NCBI RefSeq assembly: GCF_001612555.1
Contig: NZ_CP015110.1
Location: 2,046,001-2,110,000 of the forward strand
Direction of reading: 5' to 3'
Origin: Acinetobacter sp. TGL-Y2
GTDB lineage: Bacteria > Pseudomonadota > Gammaproteobacteria > Pseudomonadales > Moraxellaceae
DNA: 64,000 bases
Below, one piece after another: positions 1-10,155 of this stretch. The position numbers were made by a program, and so were the translations under genes. Numbering within the stretch: the stretch's first letter is position 1; the number at the start of each line of letters is the position of its first letter. The notes under the pieces were generated by a model that had not been told where the DNA came from, searched no databases, and worked only from the letters and a program-made list of their open reading frames with translations.

Positions 1-82
1 GAAAACAAATACCTAGTTTTGTAAGTAACCAATATCGAAATTTATAAAGAAAATTGGATATAAAATAGTGCCATAAAAAGCT

Positions 83-108
83 AAAAAAACCGTTCATTAG
101 AACGGTTT
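83..108 (-). terminator. Intrinsic terminator of the 125-aa lipoprotein gene
   Basis: The arms AAACCGTTC (87-95) and GAACGGTTT (100-108) pair perfectly over a 4-base loop. Read on the minus strand the stem is followed by a T run. The lipoprotein stop codon lies inside the loop, so translation ends within the terminator. Confidence 0.85.
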
Positions 109-474
109 GTAATCTGGTAATTTTTGCTGATCAAAGGGGGTCGCTAAACACTCATCTGTACTTTCTTTTTTAAATTGAGCCAATAATGCATCTCTGTCGA
201 CTTCAAGCTGTGCTTGAGGAAATGCATATACTTTAACAATTTGCTTATCAACAAAGGCTTTGGTGGTTGGATCGGTCAATTTATTGGCATGATCAATAGC
301 TTCTTGTTGAGTAATGCCATTTTGACGATCTAATAAAATCGAACGTGCAGCATTGCCAATACTGGTGCAGTAACCGTGCCACTGTTCTTCAGGCGTGAGT
401 GGTTTCTTCTCAGAGCAAGCACTCAAAACAATTGAAGTACCCAATACAGTCGCTAAGATGACTAACTTTTTCAT
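97..474 (-). CDS. Small lipoprotein, unknown function
   Basis: The 125-residue product starts with a lipoprotein signal peptide: MKK, a hydrophobic stretch, then the lipobox LSAC with the acylated Cys near residue 20. The mature part is hydrophilic, has two further Cys residues (near 36 and 109, possibly a disulfide) and no domain I recognise. The ATG has a good GGAG ribosome site just upstream on the minus strand. It is a single-gene unit ending in its own terminator. It is probably an outer- or inner-membrane-anchored periplasmic protein of the kind common in Acinetobacter; the function is unknown. Confidence 0.8.
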   Translation of the reverse strand: MKKLVILATVLGTSIVLSACSEKKPLTPEEQWHGYCTSIGNAARSILLDRQNGITQQEAIDHANKLTDPTTKAFVDKQIVKVYAFPQAQLEVDRDALLAQFKKESTDECLATPFDQQKLPDYKPF

Positions 475-546
475 AAAACTCTCCTCATCAAGCTATGATA
501 ATCAATCTTGAGCCAAATAAGTAAGCTCCTGCCCGAAAATAATCAA

Positions 547-566
547 AAAGCCCGAATTCGGGCTTT
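547..566 (-). terminator. Palindromic terminator after the DUF333/I78 lipoprotein
   Basis: A perfect 20-bp palindrome, AAAGCCCGAA/TTCGGGCTTT, lies 37 bases downstream of the stop of the 604-1041 gene. On the minus strand it runs into TTT. It has a GC-rich core with a flanking T tract, as in intrinsic terminators. Confidence 0.8.
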
Positions 567-603
567 GAGTTGTATCGCTAAGCGTTTAGAAAAGAGTAGA
601 CCA

Positions 604-1041
604 TTAACCACAACTGGCTTGAATTACTTTTTGAGTTTTAGGATCAACCACAACCGTGACGCGATCACTTCGAAAATCCATAGTCACTGCTTGATTGGGC
701 TGAACTAAACGAACAGTTTTGGCTTGCGTTTTCTGCTGAATTTGTGCTTCTGTCAGCCCTACCTGCCCAATCAGTCTTTTGGCTTCTTCTGCAATACAGT
801 TAGCTTGACTGGCACGAAACAATGCCCACTCCTCTACCACCTCGCCATTGGCTAAATGGCAGTAGTCCACCTGACCATTGGCTTCATTTTTGATGGTTAA
901 TTTCCCACCTTGGCTGACACAGTACGCACTTGCAGGGTTTGGTGAACCCAGTTTAGGGCTGTGCTCTGCATCCGTTTGAGATGTGGTCGTACAGGCAGTC
1001 ATCGCCATGCCCAGTAAACCGAATATCCATATCTTTTTCAT
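604..1041 (-). CDS. DUF333 + I78-type inhibitor lipoprotein
   Basis: I place the start at 1041, where MKKIWIF begins a lipoprotein signal (lipobox MTAC, Cys near residue 16). A longer frame to 1098 has no signal logic. The product is 145 aa. The first half (NPASAYCVSQGGKL, then DYCHLANGEVVEEWALFR) is the DUF333 'putative hemolysin' domain. The second half (AEEAKRLIGQ, TVRLVQPNQAVTMDFRSDR, ending in SCG) matches the potato-inhibitor-like I78 family, which includes small secreted protease inhibitors. Such a protein would sit in the periplasm or outer membrane and could restrain a protease. The domain assignments are from motif recognition; the role is inferred. Confidence 0.82.
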   Translation of the reverse strand: MKKIWIFGLLGMAMTACTTTSQTDAEHSPKLGSPNPASAYCVSQGGKLTIKNEANGQVDYCHLANGEVVEEWALFRASQANCIAEEAKRLIGQVGLTEAQIQQKTQAKTVRLVQPNQAVTMDFRSDRVTVVVDPKTQKVIQASCG

Positions 1042-1260
1042 CGTGATGTTTTCATTTAAAAAATAGGTAGTGCTAAATACCAACGTGTAATAATTCATTT
1101 ATATATTTTAATATCAATAACTTATTATTTTTATCACGTCGTATTCATGCACTACCAAAAAATAATACCATAGCAAACTTGAGGCCTATTTTTGTCATTG
1201 ATTTGAAAAAACTACGCATTATTTTTAAGTTGTAATGATGAATAAGAATTCAATATTAAA

Positions 1261-1294
1261 AAAGGCATCCACTTAAATTTAAGGGATGCCTTTT
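1261..1294 (-). terminator. Intrinsic terminator of tamAB
   Basis: AAAGGCATCC (1261-1270) pairs with GGATGCCTTT (1284-1293) across an AT-rich loop, with a T run on the minus strand. It lies about 40 bases downstream of the tamB stop. Confidence 0.8.
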
Positions 1295-1332
1295 GATCCA
1301 TACGATACTTTTAGACGTATTCAAAACAGTGC

Positions 1333-4300
1333 TTAGAAACGCCAGTTATAGAATACATCTATTGCACGTTCTAAAGATTGACTCGCTTCCAAGTATAAAC
1401 GCTGATTCATTTGATAACGTAATGTGAGTTTATTAACAGGTGTAAATACCCCTACGCCATAACGAATATACAGATCAGGCGTCAGATAACCCGTCACACT
1501 GAGTTGCGTGTCATCCCCTGTACCTTGCGCATCCAGTGCCAAGCCACTTAAACCAAAGGTCTGCCCGATTTGATTGGTAAAGGCACGTGTGCCGCCTAAA
1601 CCAAGACTGATCCCTGCGGCAGCAATAGTATTGTTCACATCGGATTTAAAGCCTTCAGAGCTACTGAGTGCACTTGAACCCTCATTAATACGGCCAGTAA
1701 TGAGTGCATTCATCGCTTCTTGTTCAGACAGTCCGGCATCGTTATACACCTGAATATTGGGCGAACTGACAGTGCCTGTTACTCGCACGCCCACCGTACT
1801 GCCTGAAATATTTTTATTGGCATCCACATCTAGGGTTGGATTTGAAAGCGCGCCATTAAATCGTGCAATGGCACGGTTCAAATCTAAACGCTGTCCATAG
1901 GCTTCAATGGTGACTTTCTGACTGACACCGATTGCACCATTGGCTCTCATTGCAGTTTCTAGTCCGCGCTGTGACATATACACACGTCCAAGCAGTGGAA
2001 TACGGCTGTTAAAGCCTTGGAAAATGACTTGATTGCCTAAGCTTAGTTCCACATCTGCACGAATATCCCATGGCTTAGCCGCTTTCAAAATAGCGAGTTG
2101 ATTATCACCTTCGCGTACCACACGAACATCTGCTGAAACAGGAATAATCTTTGCGCTGGCCTCTGGCATGGAAATCAGTGCGCGTGGCACATCGACTTTA
2201 CCATTTACACTAATACGCTTACTCATCGGTCGTGCATCGACTGAAATATCCGTATTTACAATTGCCGTGATTAAAGGCGCTTGACGAATCAGGAGATTTT
2301 TACCACTAAGATTCAACTGAATACGTGGGTCATTTTTCCAATCAATATTTCCGGTCAGTTTTGCCACACCCTGTCCACTGTTAAATGCGCCATTGATACT
2401 GGCTTCATTTTGACGAATAGATGAATAAAGCTCGACATTGGTGAAATTAATTGGCAATGAAATCATGCTGATCTCACCATTTTTTAAGCGCATTTCACCA
2501 TTAAAGAGTGGTCGCGTTAATGTCCCGCTGATTTTTCCTGCTAGGGATAAATTACCTTCGAGCTTTCGTACATCTGCAATGAACGGCTTTAATATCTTCA
2601 GTTGAACCTGATTAAATGCAATTTCACCACGCATGGGTTTGGCATCAACAAAAGGATTAATCACCACATTGGCATAACCTGCCCCAACATTCGGTGCTTT
2701 CAAATCTGCACGCAACATCAATCCTTCTGGAACACTTTTGGCAATGACACTGGCTTCATCATAATTCATGGTTGAACTGATATCTTCAGGATTAACCGCA
2801 GACAAACCAATGACACCATTACGTGTCACCAATTTCGCATCAATAAGCGGCGTCTTACCTTGTGCCCAAGAGGCTTTAGCATAACCATTGAGTTTACCAG
2901 TAATCGCTAAACCTTCCGGCATAAAGGCTGAAAAATCAGCCAAATCAAGGTTACGCGTCACAAAGGAAGCATTGCCCTTGGTTTTACTCACTCTTGCTGG
3001 TTGATCTAGACACAACTGGCTTTCTTGACTCGACCAGCAGTGCTGACCCACATAGACTTCAGATTTCGCTGTGGTATAGATCACTGGCGCATTTTGTTGC
3101 TGCTTCAAATGTACACGGACTGAGTCAAACTCACCACGTTGAATCTGACCTAACCAATCATTTTGTGCATTAAAACCACCCGCGAGCTGTACATAAAACT
3201 TAGAAAAGTTGTTCCACGCTTGAACTTTAAGCACATGCGCTTTACGCGTTCCTGAGATGGCCACTTCACCATGTTGAATCTCACGGTTGCCACTTCTTAG
3301 ATTGGCCATGCGTGCCGACAGCGTTGAAGGCACCGTTTCTGAGGTAGGCAGCTCACCTTTTAAACTGAGAGTTTTAATGCTGATTAAATCATTGAAACCA
3401 AAATTGTTGACCACTAAATTTGCCGTTGCAGATAAGCGCGGTTGCGATTGAAGGTTAATATAACCTTGGGCTTTACCGCGTAAGCCTGGATACACTTCAA
3501 ACAACGCAGGTGCGTTAATGTTCACACGTAAATTCTGTGCATTGCCTGAAGCTTGCAACTGGTTTTGTGCATAAGATAAGAATAAATTATTGGCTTCAAA
3601 CTGCTGGGGTAAAAAGCCCTTTTGATTAGAGTTGATGATTAAGGCTAAATTACCTTTGGCACGCAACGGTTTGTTATTAATTTTACCTGCAAGGTTTAAG
3701 CGCTCGATATTAATGCGCTTGAGGTTATCTGACCATACGCCTTGAGATTTGACATTTCCTGAGATCTCACCGCGTACGCTAGACACAAAATAATGCGGTT
3801 TAAAGCGAATGAGGGATGCGTTGACATCCCAGCCAATACCATTATTTAAATTCAATAAGCCATTGGCCGTAATCTGTCCTGCTGCTCCATTATGTTTAAA
3901 CTCCGAAATTTGAATCCGCTGTGGTGTTCCCGCCACTCGTAATTTAAGCGTGCCATCACCTTGTGGTAACTGACTTGCATGTAATGCACCGTCATAGTTA
4001 ACTGCAAAGCCTTTGAAACCACCACCCGCTTTTTCATCGTTAAACAGCAAGGCTGCCGTACTTTTACCTGTGAGTCGAACTGTTTCTTGTGTGGCTTGGT
4101 TGGCCATACGTCCAGTTAAATTAATCGCATTGAGCTGAATAATTTGCTGATTGGGTTTAGCATAACCATTGGCTTTGACTTGACCATTGAGTAAATTAAT
4201 CGGTGCAGCGGGGCTAATCGACTGCGGATTAAAATCTTGGGCATTGAGTACTACATTCCACTTCAATTGACGTTTGTCATCTGGTAGTTCTAGTAAAGCA

Positions 4301-5850
4301 TTGCCTGTTAATGAACCTTTCGCAGCCTGATAACGAAATGAAGGAACATGTAAATTGTTGCCTTTTAAATCCAGTTGCGCGACATATTGACCCGCAGGCA
4401 ATGCCCCTTTCTCATTTGGACGAACCACGGTAGCCACTTGAATGTTTTGCTGACCTTCAACCAATGCCAGTTTCACTTGACCTGATTCACTACTGAGCCA
4501 GCCCACATACGGTACAGCACGATCAATATTATTCCATGCGACATCAAGCAACATTGGCTTTGGTTTTTTGCCGACCTGTTCAGCCTGATTGAGCATCAGC
4601 TTCCACGTTTCATATTGATCAAAATCAACATCTGCTCCGACAGTCATGCCATTTTTTAAAGCACCGGTTGAGGCAATATTGGCATCTAAACTTGGTGGGA
4701 GGAAATCACGCACCACTTGCGGAATTCGCTTATCTTTCGGGCTGATTTTATCTAAACGCCCTTTTAAATCCCAATGCACATGGTCTTGCCAGCTCACTAA
4801 GCCTGCAAGATTCACCGCACCGCCCATCACCTGACCATTTAGGTTACTAATATTAATTTGGTTGACTAAATCAGTATGAGCTAAAGCAGTATATTGACCT
4901 TCTGGAATACCTTTACCACTTATATCTGTATTGATATCGAGATCTAAGCGCTTAATATTTCCTTTAAATTTAGCAATACCTTGTTTAGACAGCAGCTCTT
5001 GCTCTAACAATAACGGCCAGTGATAATCTTTAAAATTCAATGCGCCGTTCATCGGCACTTGCGGGCGAACGGGATGCACCACGGCCCAACCTGTGAGCAT
5101 ATCCGGTGTACGCGTTGCGACGCCTGCGCGAATAGTGTCGAGTGAGCCACGTGCACTCAAATAAATATCATCAACATTAATACTTTTGAGTGAAGGAATT
5201 TTCACAATAGCATCGGCATGGAGCGGATACTTACCCTCAAATTTCATGTTACCTGTGGCATTTCGCACAGACAGATAGCCCATGTCCATTTGCGAATTTT
5301 CAAATTTAAGCTCAGTCCCCGACCACAGCGCATCATTTAAAATCACATCTTTAAAATCAACCTTAGTGGTTGAAGTCTGTACCTGTAATTTATCAATGGT
5401 GGCTTCATCGATCCTTAATACAAAAGGCAATTTAATTTCACTAAATTTAAACGCCTCATCACTTGGAGGAGATTTATTAATCACTCTCAGATTATTCACA
5501 TCTGCATAACTTAAATGAATTTCTTTTTCTAATATTGCCCGCCACCCCAACAGCACATCGGCACGATCAATTTTGACATCGACGGCTTTGAGCGTGACCA
5601 GTACATTTTTTAAAACAATGCCTTTGAGTAAATTACCGCCTTCATATTCGTATTTAATAATCTGCTGGGTCGATAACACACGATCTAACAAGAACTTACT
5701 ACCCTTATCTGTAGAAAACATCACGGCCAAAGCTGCGACCAAAAACACCAATAAAAAAGCCACCAACAACAAAATACTACGAACGACACGGCGTCGCTTT
5801 GGTGGTTGCGGTTTAGGAGTGGGTTGTTCTTGTTGTTCTACTTCAGCCAT
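1333..5850 (-). CDS. tamB: TamB, translocation and assembly module inner-membrane protein
   Basis: This 1505-residue protein has a Pro/Lys/Arg-rich N-terminus and one membrane anchor at about residues 25-46, followed by a very long periplasmic region of repeated amphipathic beta stretches. This is the shape of TamB/AsmA-like bridge proteins. The last 330 residues carry the TamB C-terminal (DUF490) domain, with FNSRIPLLGRVYMS, the GTVSSPNI pattern and a C-terminal YNWRF. TamB works with outer-membrane TamA in inserting some beta-barrel proteins, and family members are implicated in phospholipid transport between membranes. The gene follows tamA by 58 bases on the same strand and shares its downstream terminator. 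Length is somewhat above that of E. coli TamB. Confidence 0.95.
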   Translation of the reverse strand: MAEVEQQEQPTPKPQPPKRRRVVRSILLLVAFLLVFLVAALAVMFSTDKGSKFLLDRVLSTQQIIKYEYEGGNLLKGIVLKNVLVTLKAVDVKIDRADVLLGWRAILEKEIHLSYADVNNLRVINKSPPSDEAFKFSEIKLPFVLRIDEATIDKLQVQTSTTKVDFKDVILNDALWSGTELKFENSQMDMGYLSVRNATGNMKFEGKYPLHADAIVKIPSLKSINVDDIYLSARGSLDTIRAGVATRTPDMLTGWAVVHPVRPQVPMNGALNFKDYHWPLLLEQELLSKQGIAKFKGNIKRLDLDINTDISGKGIPEGQYTALAHTDLVNQINISNLNGQVMGGAVNLAGLVSWQDHVHWDLKGRLDKISPKDKRIPQVVRDFLPPSLDANIASTGALKNGMTVGADVDFDQYETWKLMLNQAEQVGKKPKPMLLDVAWNNIDRAVPYVGWLSSESGQVKLALVEGQQNIQVATVVRPNEKGALPAGQYVAQLDLKGNNLHVPSFRYQAAKGSLTGNALLELPDDKRQLKWNVVLNAQDFNPQSISPAAPINLLNGQVKANGYAKPNQQIIQLNAINLTGRMANQATQETVRLTGKSTAALLFNDEKAGGGFKGFAVNYDGALHASQLPQGDGTLKLRVAGTPQRIQISEFKHNGAAGQITANGLLNLNNGIGWDVNASLIRFKPHYFVSSVRGEISGNVKSQGVWSDNLKRINIERLNLAGKINNKPLRAKGNLALIINSNQKGFLPQQFEANNLFLSYAQNQLQASGNAQNLRVNINAPALFEVYPGLRGKAQGYINLQSQPRLSATANLVVNNFGFNDLISIKTLSLKGELPTSETVPSTLSARMANLRSGNREIQHGEVAISGTRKAHVLKVQAWNNFSKFYVQLAGGFNAQNDWLGQIQRGEFDSVRVHLKQQQNAPVIYTTAKSEVYVGQHCWSSQESQLCLDQPARVSKTKGNASFVTRNLDLADFSAFMPEGLAITGKLNGYAKASWAQGKTPLIDAKLVTRNGVIGLSAVNPEDISSTMNYDEASVIAKSVPEGLMLRADLKAPNVGAGYANVVINPFVDAKPMRGEIAFNQVQLKILKPFIADVRKLEGNLSLAGKISGTLTRPLFNGEMRLKNGEISMISLPINFTNVELYSSIRQNEASINGAFNSGQGVAKLTGNIDWKNDPRIQLNLSGKNLLIRQAPLITAIVNTDISVDARPMSKRISVNGKVDVPRALISMPEASAKIIPVSADVRVVREGDNQLAILKAAKPWDIRADVELSLGNQVIFQGFNSRIPLLGRVYMSQRGLETAMRANGAIGVSQKVTIEAYGQRLDLNRAIARFNGALSNPTLDVDANKNISGSTVGVRVTGTVSSPNIQVYNDAGLSEQEAMNALITGRINEGSSALSSSEGFKSDVNNTIAAAGISLGLGGTRAFTNQIGQTFGLSGLALDAQGTGDDTQLSVTGYLTPDLYIRYGVGVFTPVNKLTLRYQMNQRLYLEASQSLERAIDVFYNWRF

Positions 5851-5908
5851 AAAATTTCCACAAAATAAAAACAGTTTAAATCGATTTTAGGGACTATTTA
5901 CGCATCGA

Positions 5909-8653
5909 TTAAAGTTGAGAGCCAATAAAGAAATGCAAACGAATCGGATGATCAGGATCTGAAACCCCAGAAGCCACATCTAAACGAATCGGGCCAATAG
6001 GTGAGTTCCAACGGACACCTAAACCTAAACTATATTCAGAGTCATTGCTAAATTTTTTATCATAAGCATTACCAAAGTCACTAAATACCGCTGCGCGCCA
6101 GCCTTCTTTAAATTGGTAATTGTATTCGAGCGTACCCACAGCGGTTGCCTGACCTCCGACTTTAAATCCTGATTCAATCGGTGACAGTCCTTTATAGTCG
6201 AAACCACGGATGCTTTGATCACCACCTGCAAAGAATCTTAAGTTATAAGGGACTTTTTCAAAGTCTTCGGTAAAGATATAACCAAGACTTAGCCCCCCAA
6301 AGAACTGATGATAATTATTACTGCCTAAAGAATATAAGCCCCTCCAATTGGTATTTAAAATCGCCATGTCTGCATCTGAGAACAGGCTTTCACTGCCGAG
6401 CTGAATTTTATAATTCTGTTTAAAACCACGGGTCGGGTTAATGCGCGTATCTGCGTTGGTTTTGGTCAGCTCATAGCCCAATAAAAGCGATTGCTGCTCT
6501 GAATTAGCGCCTGGTGCCAAAAATGCATCCGGAATATCATCAATATTAAAATCACCTTCAAAACCTTCAGAAACAGTAATGCGGTCCAGTCGATAACGTA
6601 AACCAAAAATATGCTGCCAATCACGGCGTGAACCTTTCACAATCCGATCGGCCCCGGCCACCGCAGATTCAACCAACAAATCTAAGCCATTACCGACTGA
6701 ATCGCGTTCTTCACGCTCATAACCTCCGACCAAACTCACATAATCATTCAGTGGATGTTTATAAGGAATGTTATAGCGACCATCAATAGACTGACGAATT
6801 TGCGACAGCTCTAAGTTGGCATCAAAAGAATGACCACGGTCATTCACAATCGCACGGCGATATTGGCTTCTTAGGCGTACGCCAGTATCTGTGCCATAGC
6901 CCAAACCGGCTTCAACGCTATTTAACTTATCTGCATTTATGGTCACAATCACAGGAATAACTTTTTGCTCCCGCGCCTTCGCTTGTAAGCGCTCATTTTC
7001 CAATGTTTTTTCTTTGACTTTGCGCTGGGCTTCTGACAAATCCGGATCAATTTGCGCTTCACGCACCCCTGCGAACTGATTTTCATCAGCCACAGATTGA
7101 GACTCGACTTCTGTATCAGAAACCACTTTCTTGTTGTCTTGTGGCATCAATGCGTCAGCAGAAATCTTTTGCTGATCCACTAAGGCTTGTAAATCTGGTG
7201 CGAGTTCCAAAGGTTGAATAATCGGCTCAGGTTTAACTGCATCCACCAAGGTATAGTTAAAATAACGTGAGTTGGTCAGATTATTGGCCAAGCCATTGAC
7301 ACGCCATGCGGTGAAGTCAGCGCCTTCTTTCCAAGGTGCAAGTGTTCGTAGAATTTCTTCACGAATAGGTAAAGGCTTTGTCGGATCACTCATACGAAAT
7401 TCAACATCACCTAGCTTATATCGCTCACCTGTTTCAAAGCGTAAATTGATATCGGCTTGATTTTGTGGTCGTGCCAACATCACATCATGCATGCGCCAAT
7501 ATGAATCAAAAAATCCGTTGTTACTGGCAGCATCGACTATGCGTGTTTTGGTGGTTTCATACAGACCGTGATTGAGTACATCACCTTCTTCTAAATCAGG
7601 TAATACCCGAATCACTTGGAACTGCGCCAATTTTTCACCTTCGCCAGTAAACTCAATATTTTGCTCACGTACAATAACAGGATCATTTGGCTTCACTAAA
7701 ACCCGAACACGACTGTCGCTGACTTTTTCAAATTTAAATTCAGCATCATAATAACCTACAGCTTGAGCGGCCTGATTGGTTAATGATCTTAACTGGGGCA
7801 CTGCAGAATTAAAGTCACCAAAGGATTCCTTTGTAAAGGCTGAAAGCTTCCCTTTGATATTCTCTGCTAAAGGTTTTGGAGCGCCTTCAACTTCAGCCGT
7901 AATACGAGGCACTTTTTCGACTTGATTAATGCGAGGTGGACGAACTTTATAAAACAGACGTTTAAATATATTCGGTTTTTCAGTGCTGGTCGGCTCAGCT
8001 AAACCTTGTGTCGCCAATGAACGTCCTGATTCATTTTCAGCAACCACAATTTTACTGTCAGCTTGAATACTCTGCATCAATTGATCGACATTAATGGGTG
8101 CTTGTACAATTTCATTGATGTCGTTTTGTGAGGTTTCAGGGACTTCAACATCAGGCGCTTGGGTTAAACCCGAACGAAAATTTTGCGCTTGAATTTTGGC
8201 GTCTTCGGCCACCTGCAAAATTTCATTTTCCATTGAGCGATCGACTGACTGCATGGGTAGGTCTTCTAAGTCTTCGAATTGGATTGGGATAAATTCTTGA
8301 CCAGTAAAACCTTGTTCTTGTTGTTTAAGCATTTGGAGACTATCGAACTGCTGCTCGCTTGTATTTAGTTCAGCTATTTTTTCATCTAATTGTTCTATTT
8401 TTTCATTCGCCACGCCTTGCTGTTTAGCAGCAGCTTCTAAAGCGTCTTTGTTTTGTTCAATCGCACGCTCACTCGTCGCGGGTTGAATCTGCGTCGAACC
8501 GGCGTCAACATTTTCTGCGGCATACAATACAGGCGAAGTAAATACACTTAAAAAAACACTGGCGCACAACAATTTATTGATATCATTTATGTTAAATATG
8601 CTGTTCATACACTGCACAAGCATTGATTTTTTAAACTGAATTTTTTCTGGCAT
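5909..8653 (-). CDS. tamA: TamA, BamA/Omp85-family outer-membrane protein
   Basis: The product is 914 aa. A signal sequence (LLCASVFLSVFTSPVLYA) ends near residue 45 after an unusually long leader; Met11 or Met16 could also be the start. Residues about 50-230 are a Gln/Glu-rich, coiled-coil-prone extension. POTRA-like segments (KVSDSRVRVLVKPNDPV, RFETGERYKLGDVEFR) follow. Then comes a charged insert (about 490-560), and a 16-strand Omp85 barrel fills the C-terminal third (GGDQSIRGFDYKGLSP, SPIGPIRLDVA). The (V/I)RG(F/Y) motif GGDQSIRGF identifies the family. The protein is much longer than E. coli TamA (577 aa) because of the extension and insert. It is co-oriented with tamB, its partner. Confidence 0.92.
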   Translation of the reverse strand: MPEKIQFKKSMLVQCMNSIFNINDINKLLCASVFLSVFTSPVLYAAENVDAGSTQIQPATSERAIEQNKDALEAAAKQQGVANEKIEQLDEKIAELNTSEQQFDSLQMLKQQEQGFTGQEFIPIQFEDLEDLPMQSVDRSMENEILQVAEDAKIQAQNFRSGLTQAPDVEVPETSQNDINEIVQAPINVDQLMQSIQADSKIVVAENESGRSLATQGLAEPTSTEKPNIFKRLFYKVRPPRINQVEKVPRITAEVEGAPKPLAENIKGKLSAFTKESFGDFNSAVPQLRSLTNQAAQAVGYYDAEFKFEKVSDSRVRVLVKPNDPVIVREQNIEFTGEGEKLAQFQVIRVLPDLEEGDVLNHGLYETTKTRIVDAASNNGFFDSYWRMHDVMLARPQNQADINLRFETGERYKLGDVEFRMSDPTKPLPIREEILRTLAPWKEGADFTAWRVNGLANNLTNSRYFNYTLVDAVKPEPIIQPLELAPDLQALVDQQKISADALMPQDNKKVVSDTEVESQSVADENQFAGVREAQIDPDLSEAQRKVKEKTLENERLQAKAREQKVIPVIVTINADKLNSVEAGLGYGTDTGVRLRSQYRRAIVNDRGHSFDANLELSQIRQSIDGRYNIPYKHPLNDYVSLVGGYEREERDSVGNGLDLLVESAVAGADRIVKGSRRDWQHIFGLRYRLDRITVSEGFEGDFNIDDIPDAFLAPGANSEQQSLLLGYELTKTNADTRINPTRGFKQNYKIQLGSESLFSDADMAILNTNWRGLYSLGSNNYHQFFGGLSLGYIFTEDFEKVPYNLRFFAGGDQSIRGFDYKGLSPIESGFKVGGQATAVGTLEYNYQFKEGWRAAVFSDFGNAYDKKFSNDSEYSLGLGVRWNSPIGPIRLDVASGVSDPDHPIRLHFFIGSQL

Positions 8654-8831
8654 AATGCGCTCTAAACACTTTATATTTTAAGTCGAAAATACTGATCTAA
8701 TTCAATTGAATTTTTAGTCCAAATTTCGAGTATTTTCAGAACTTTTCAGGATGAAAACATGATACATGATTTTGGGATATTGTTACTAAATCATCACATT
8801 TCTTAATAAATTTTAATGAAGTCTGCATACA

Positions 8832-10151
8832 ATGGAAAAAAAAGAGCATCTACTTGGATCACGGCGTTTTCTTCCAGTGTTCCTCACCCAGTTTTTTGGA
8901 GCACTCAATGATAATGTCTTTAAGCAATCGCTACTTTTAGTCATTACTTATGGCTTAATTCAACAGCAGTCTGCAAGTATTAGTACACTTAACAATATGG
9001 CAGCTTTGTTATTTATTTTGCCATACTTCATTTTTTCTGCAACAGCAGGACAAATCGCAGACAAATATGAGCGCTCATTCCTCATTCGAAATATCAAACT
9101 GCTCGAAATTGTGATCATGCTCATTGGTAGTGCGGGCTTTATGCTGGGCAATTTGTGGCTGCTTTTAATCGCCTTATTCCTCATGGGAACGCACAGTACC
9201 TTCTTTGGTCCGATTAAATATGCCATTTTACCTGAAATCTTAAAGCCCCAAGAGCTGATGTCAGGGAATGCCTTGTTCCAGTCAGGAACATCAATTGCCA
9301 TTTTAATCGGGATGATTTTGGGTGGGGTGGTGATTTCCAGTTCAGGCGGAAACTTGCTCTGGATCAGCATGACCGTGGTGGGCATTGCAGTGATTGGTTA
9401 TTTGTGTAGCCGTTTTATTTTAAAGCAAACTGTTCGCACCCCTGAGCTAGAAGTCGATTGGAATGTGTTTAGAACCAGCTTCCAAACCCTCAAATATGCC
9501 AAAAGTTTACCTGTGGTTTTTACCATTTTGCTGGGTAACTCATGGTACTGGTTCTATGGGGCGACTTATCTGACTCAAATTCCACAGCTCACCCAACAAA
9601 ACTTACATGGCAATGAAAATGTGGTGAGTTTATTGCTGACCTTTTTCTCTGTCGGTATTGGGGTCGGATCTTTGCTGTGCCGTAAGATTGGTGGCACTGA
9701 AGTCAATATCAAGATGGTGCCTATTGGTGCAATTGGGCTGACTGTTTTTGCTTTTTATTTGGCAGGGAGCCTTGCCTTTGTACCAGAGCGGACAGGTGAT
9801 TTTATTGGCATTGCGCAAATGTTTAGTTCGGGAATGAGCTACTATCATGTCATGATTGCCGTGACCTTACTCGGTATTAGCGGTGGTTTTTATATCGTTC
9901 CGCTTTATGCCATGATGCAGGCTTACTCGCCTCGTTCACACCGTGCACGAGTGGTGGCGGCCAATAATATTTTAAATGCCGTATTCATGGTCTCTTCTGC
10001 GATCTTCTCCATCATCATCTTGAGTATACTCAAGATTGATATCAAAATTCTGTTTAGCATTACCGCTGTGTTCAGTGCCATTTTTACCTTTTGGCTCTTA
10101 CGCAGTTTAAAACCCAAGCTTAAAAATGCACACATTGCTTTAGAGGATTAA
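8832..10151 (+). CDS. MFS transporter, LplT-like lysophospholipid flippase family
   Basis: The 439-residue protein is almost wholly hydrophobic with about 12 membrane spans. The opening RFLPVFLTQFFGALNDNVFK is the hallmark of the LplT / Aas N-terminal transporter group, which flips lysophospholipids across the inner membrane for re-acylation. The motif GQIADKYERS matches the MFS loop 2-3 signature. There is no fused acyltransferase here. The stop is 4 bases before coq7, so the two are probably co-transcribed. It diverges from tamA over about 180 bases. The substrate is inferred from family only. Confidence 0.85.
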   Translation: MEKKEHLLGSRRFLPVFLTQFFGALNDNVFKQSLLLVITYGLIQQQSASISTLNNMAALLFILPYFIFSATAGQIADKYERSFLIRNIKLLEIVIMLIGSAGFMLGNLWLLLIALFLMGTHSTFFGPIKYAILPEILKPQELMSGNALFQSGTSIAILIGMILGGVVISSSGGNLLWISMTVVGIAVIGYLCSRFILKQTVRTPELEVDWNVFRTSFQTLKYAKSLPVVFTILLGNSWYWFYGATYLTQIPQLTQQNLHGNENVVSLLLTFFSVGIGVGSLLCRKIGGTEVNIKMVPIGAIGLTVFAFYLAGSLAFVPERTGDFIGIAQMFSSGMSYYHVMIAVTLLGISGGFYIVPLYAMMQAYSPRSHRARVVAANNILNAVFMVSSAIFSIIILSILKIDIKILFSITAVFSAIFTFWLLRSLKPKLKNAHIALED

Positions 10152-10155
10152 TCTT

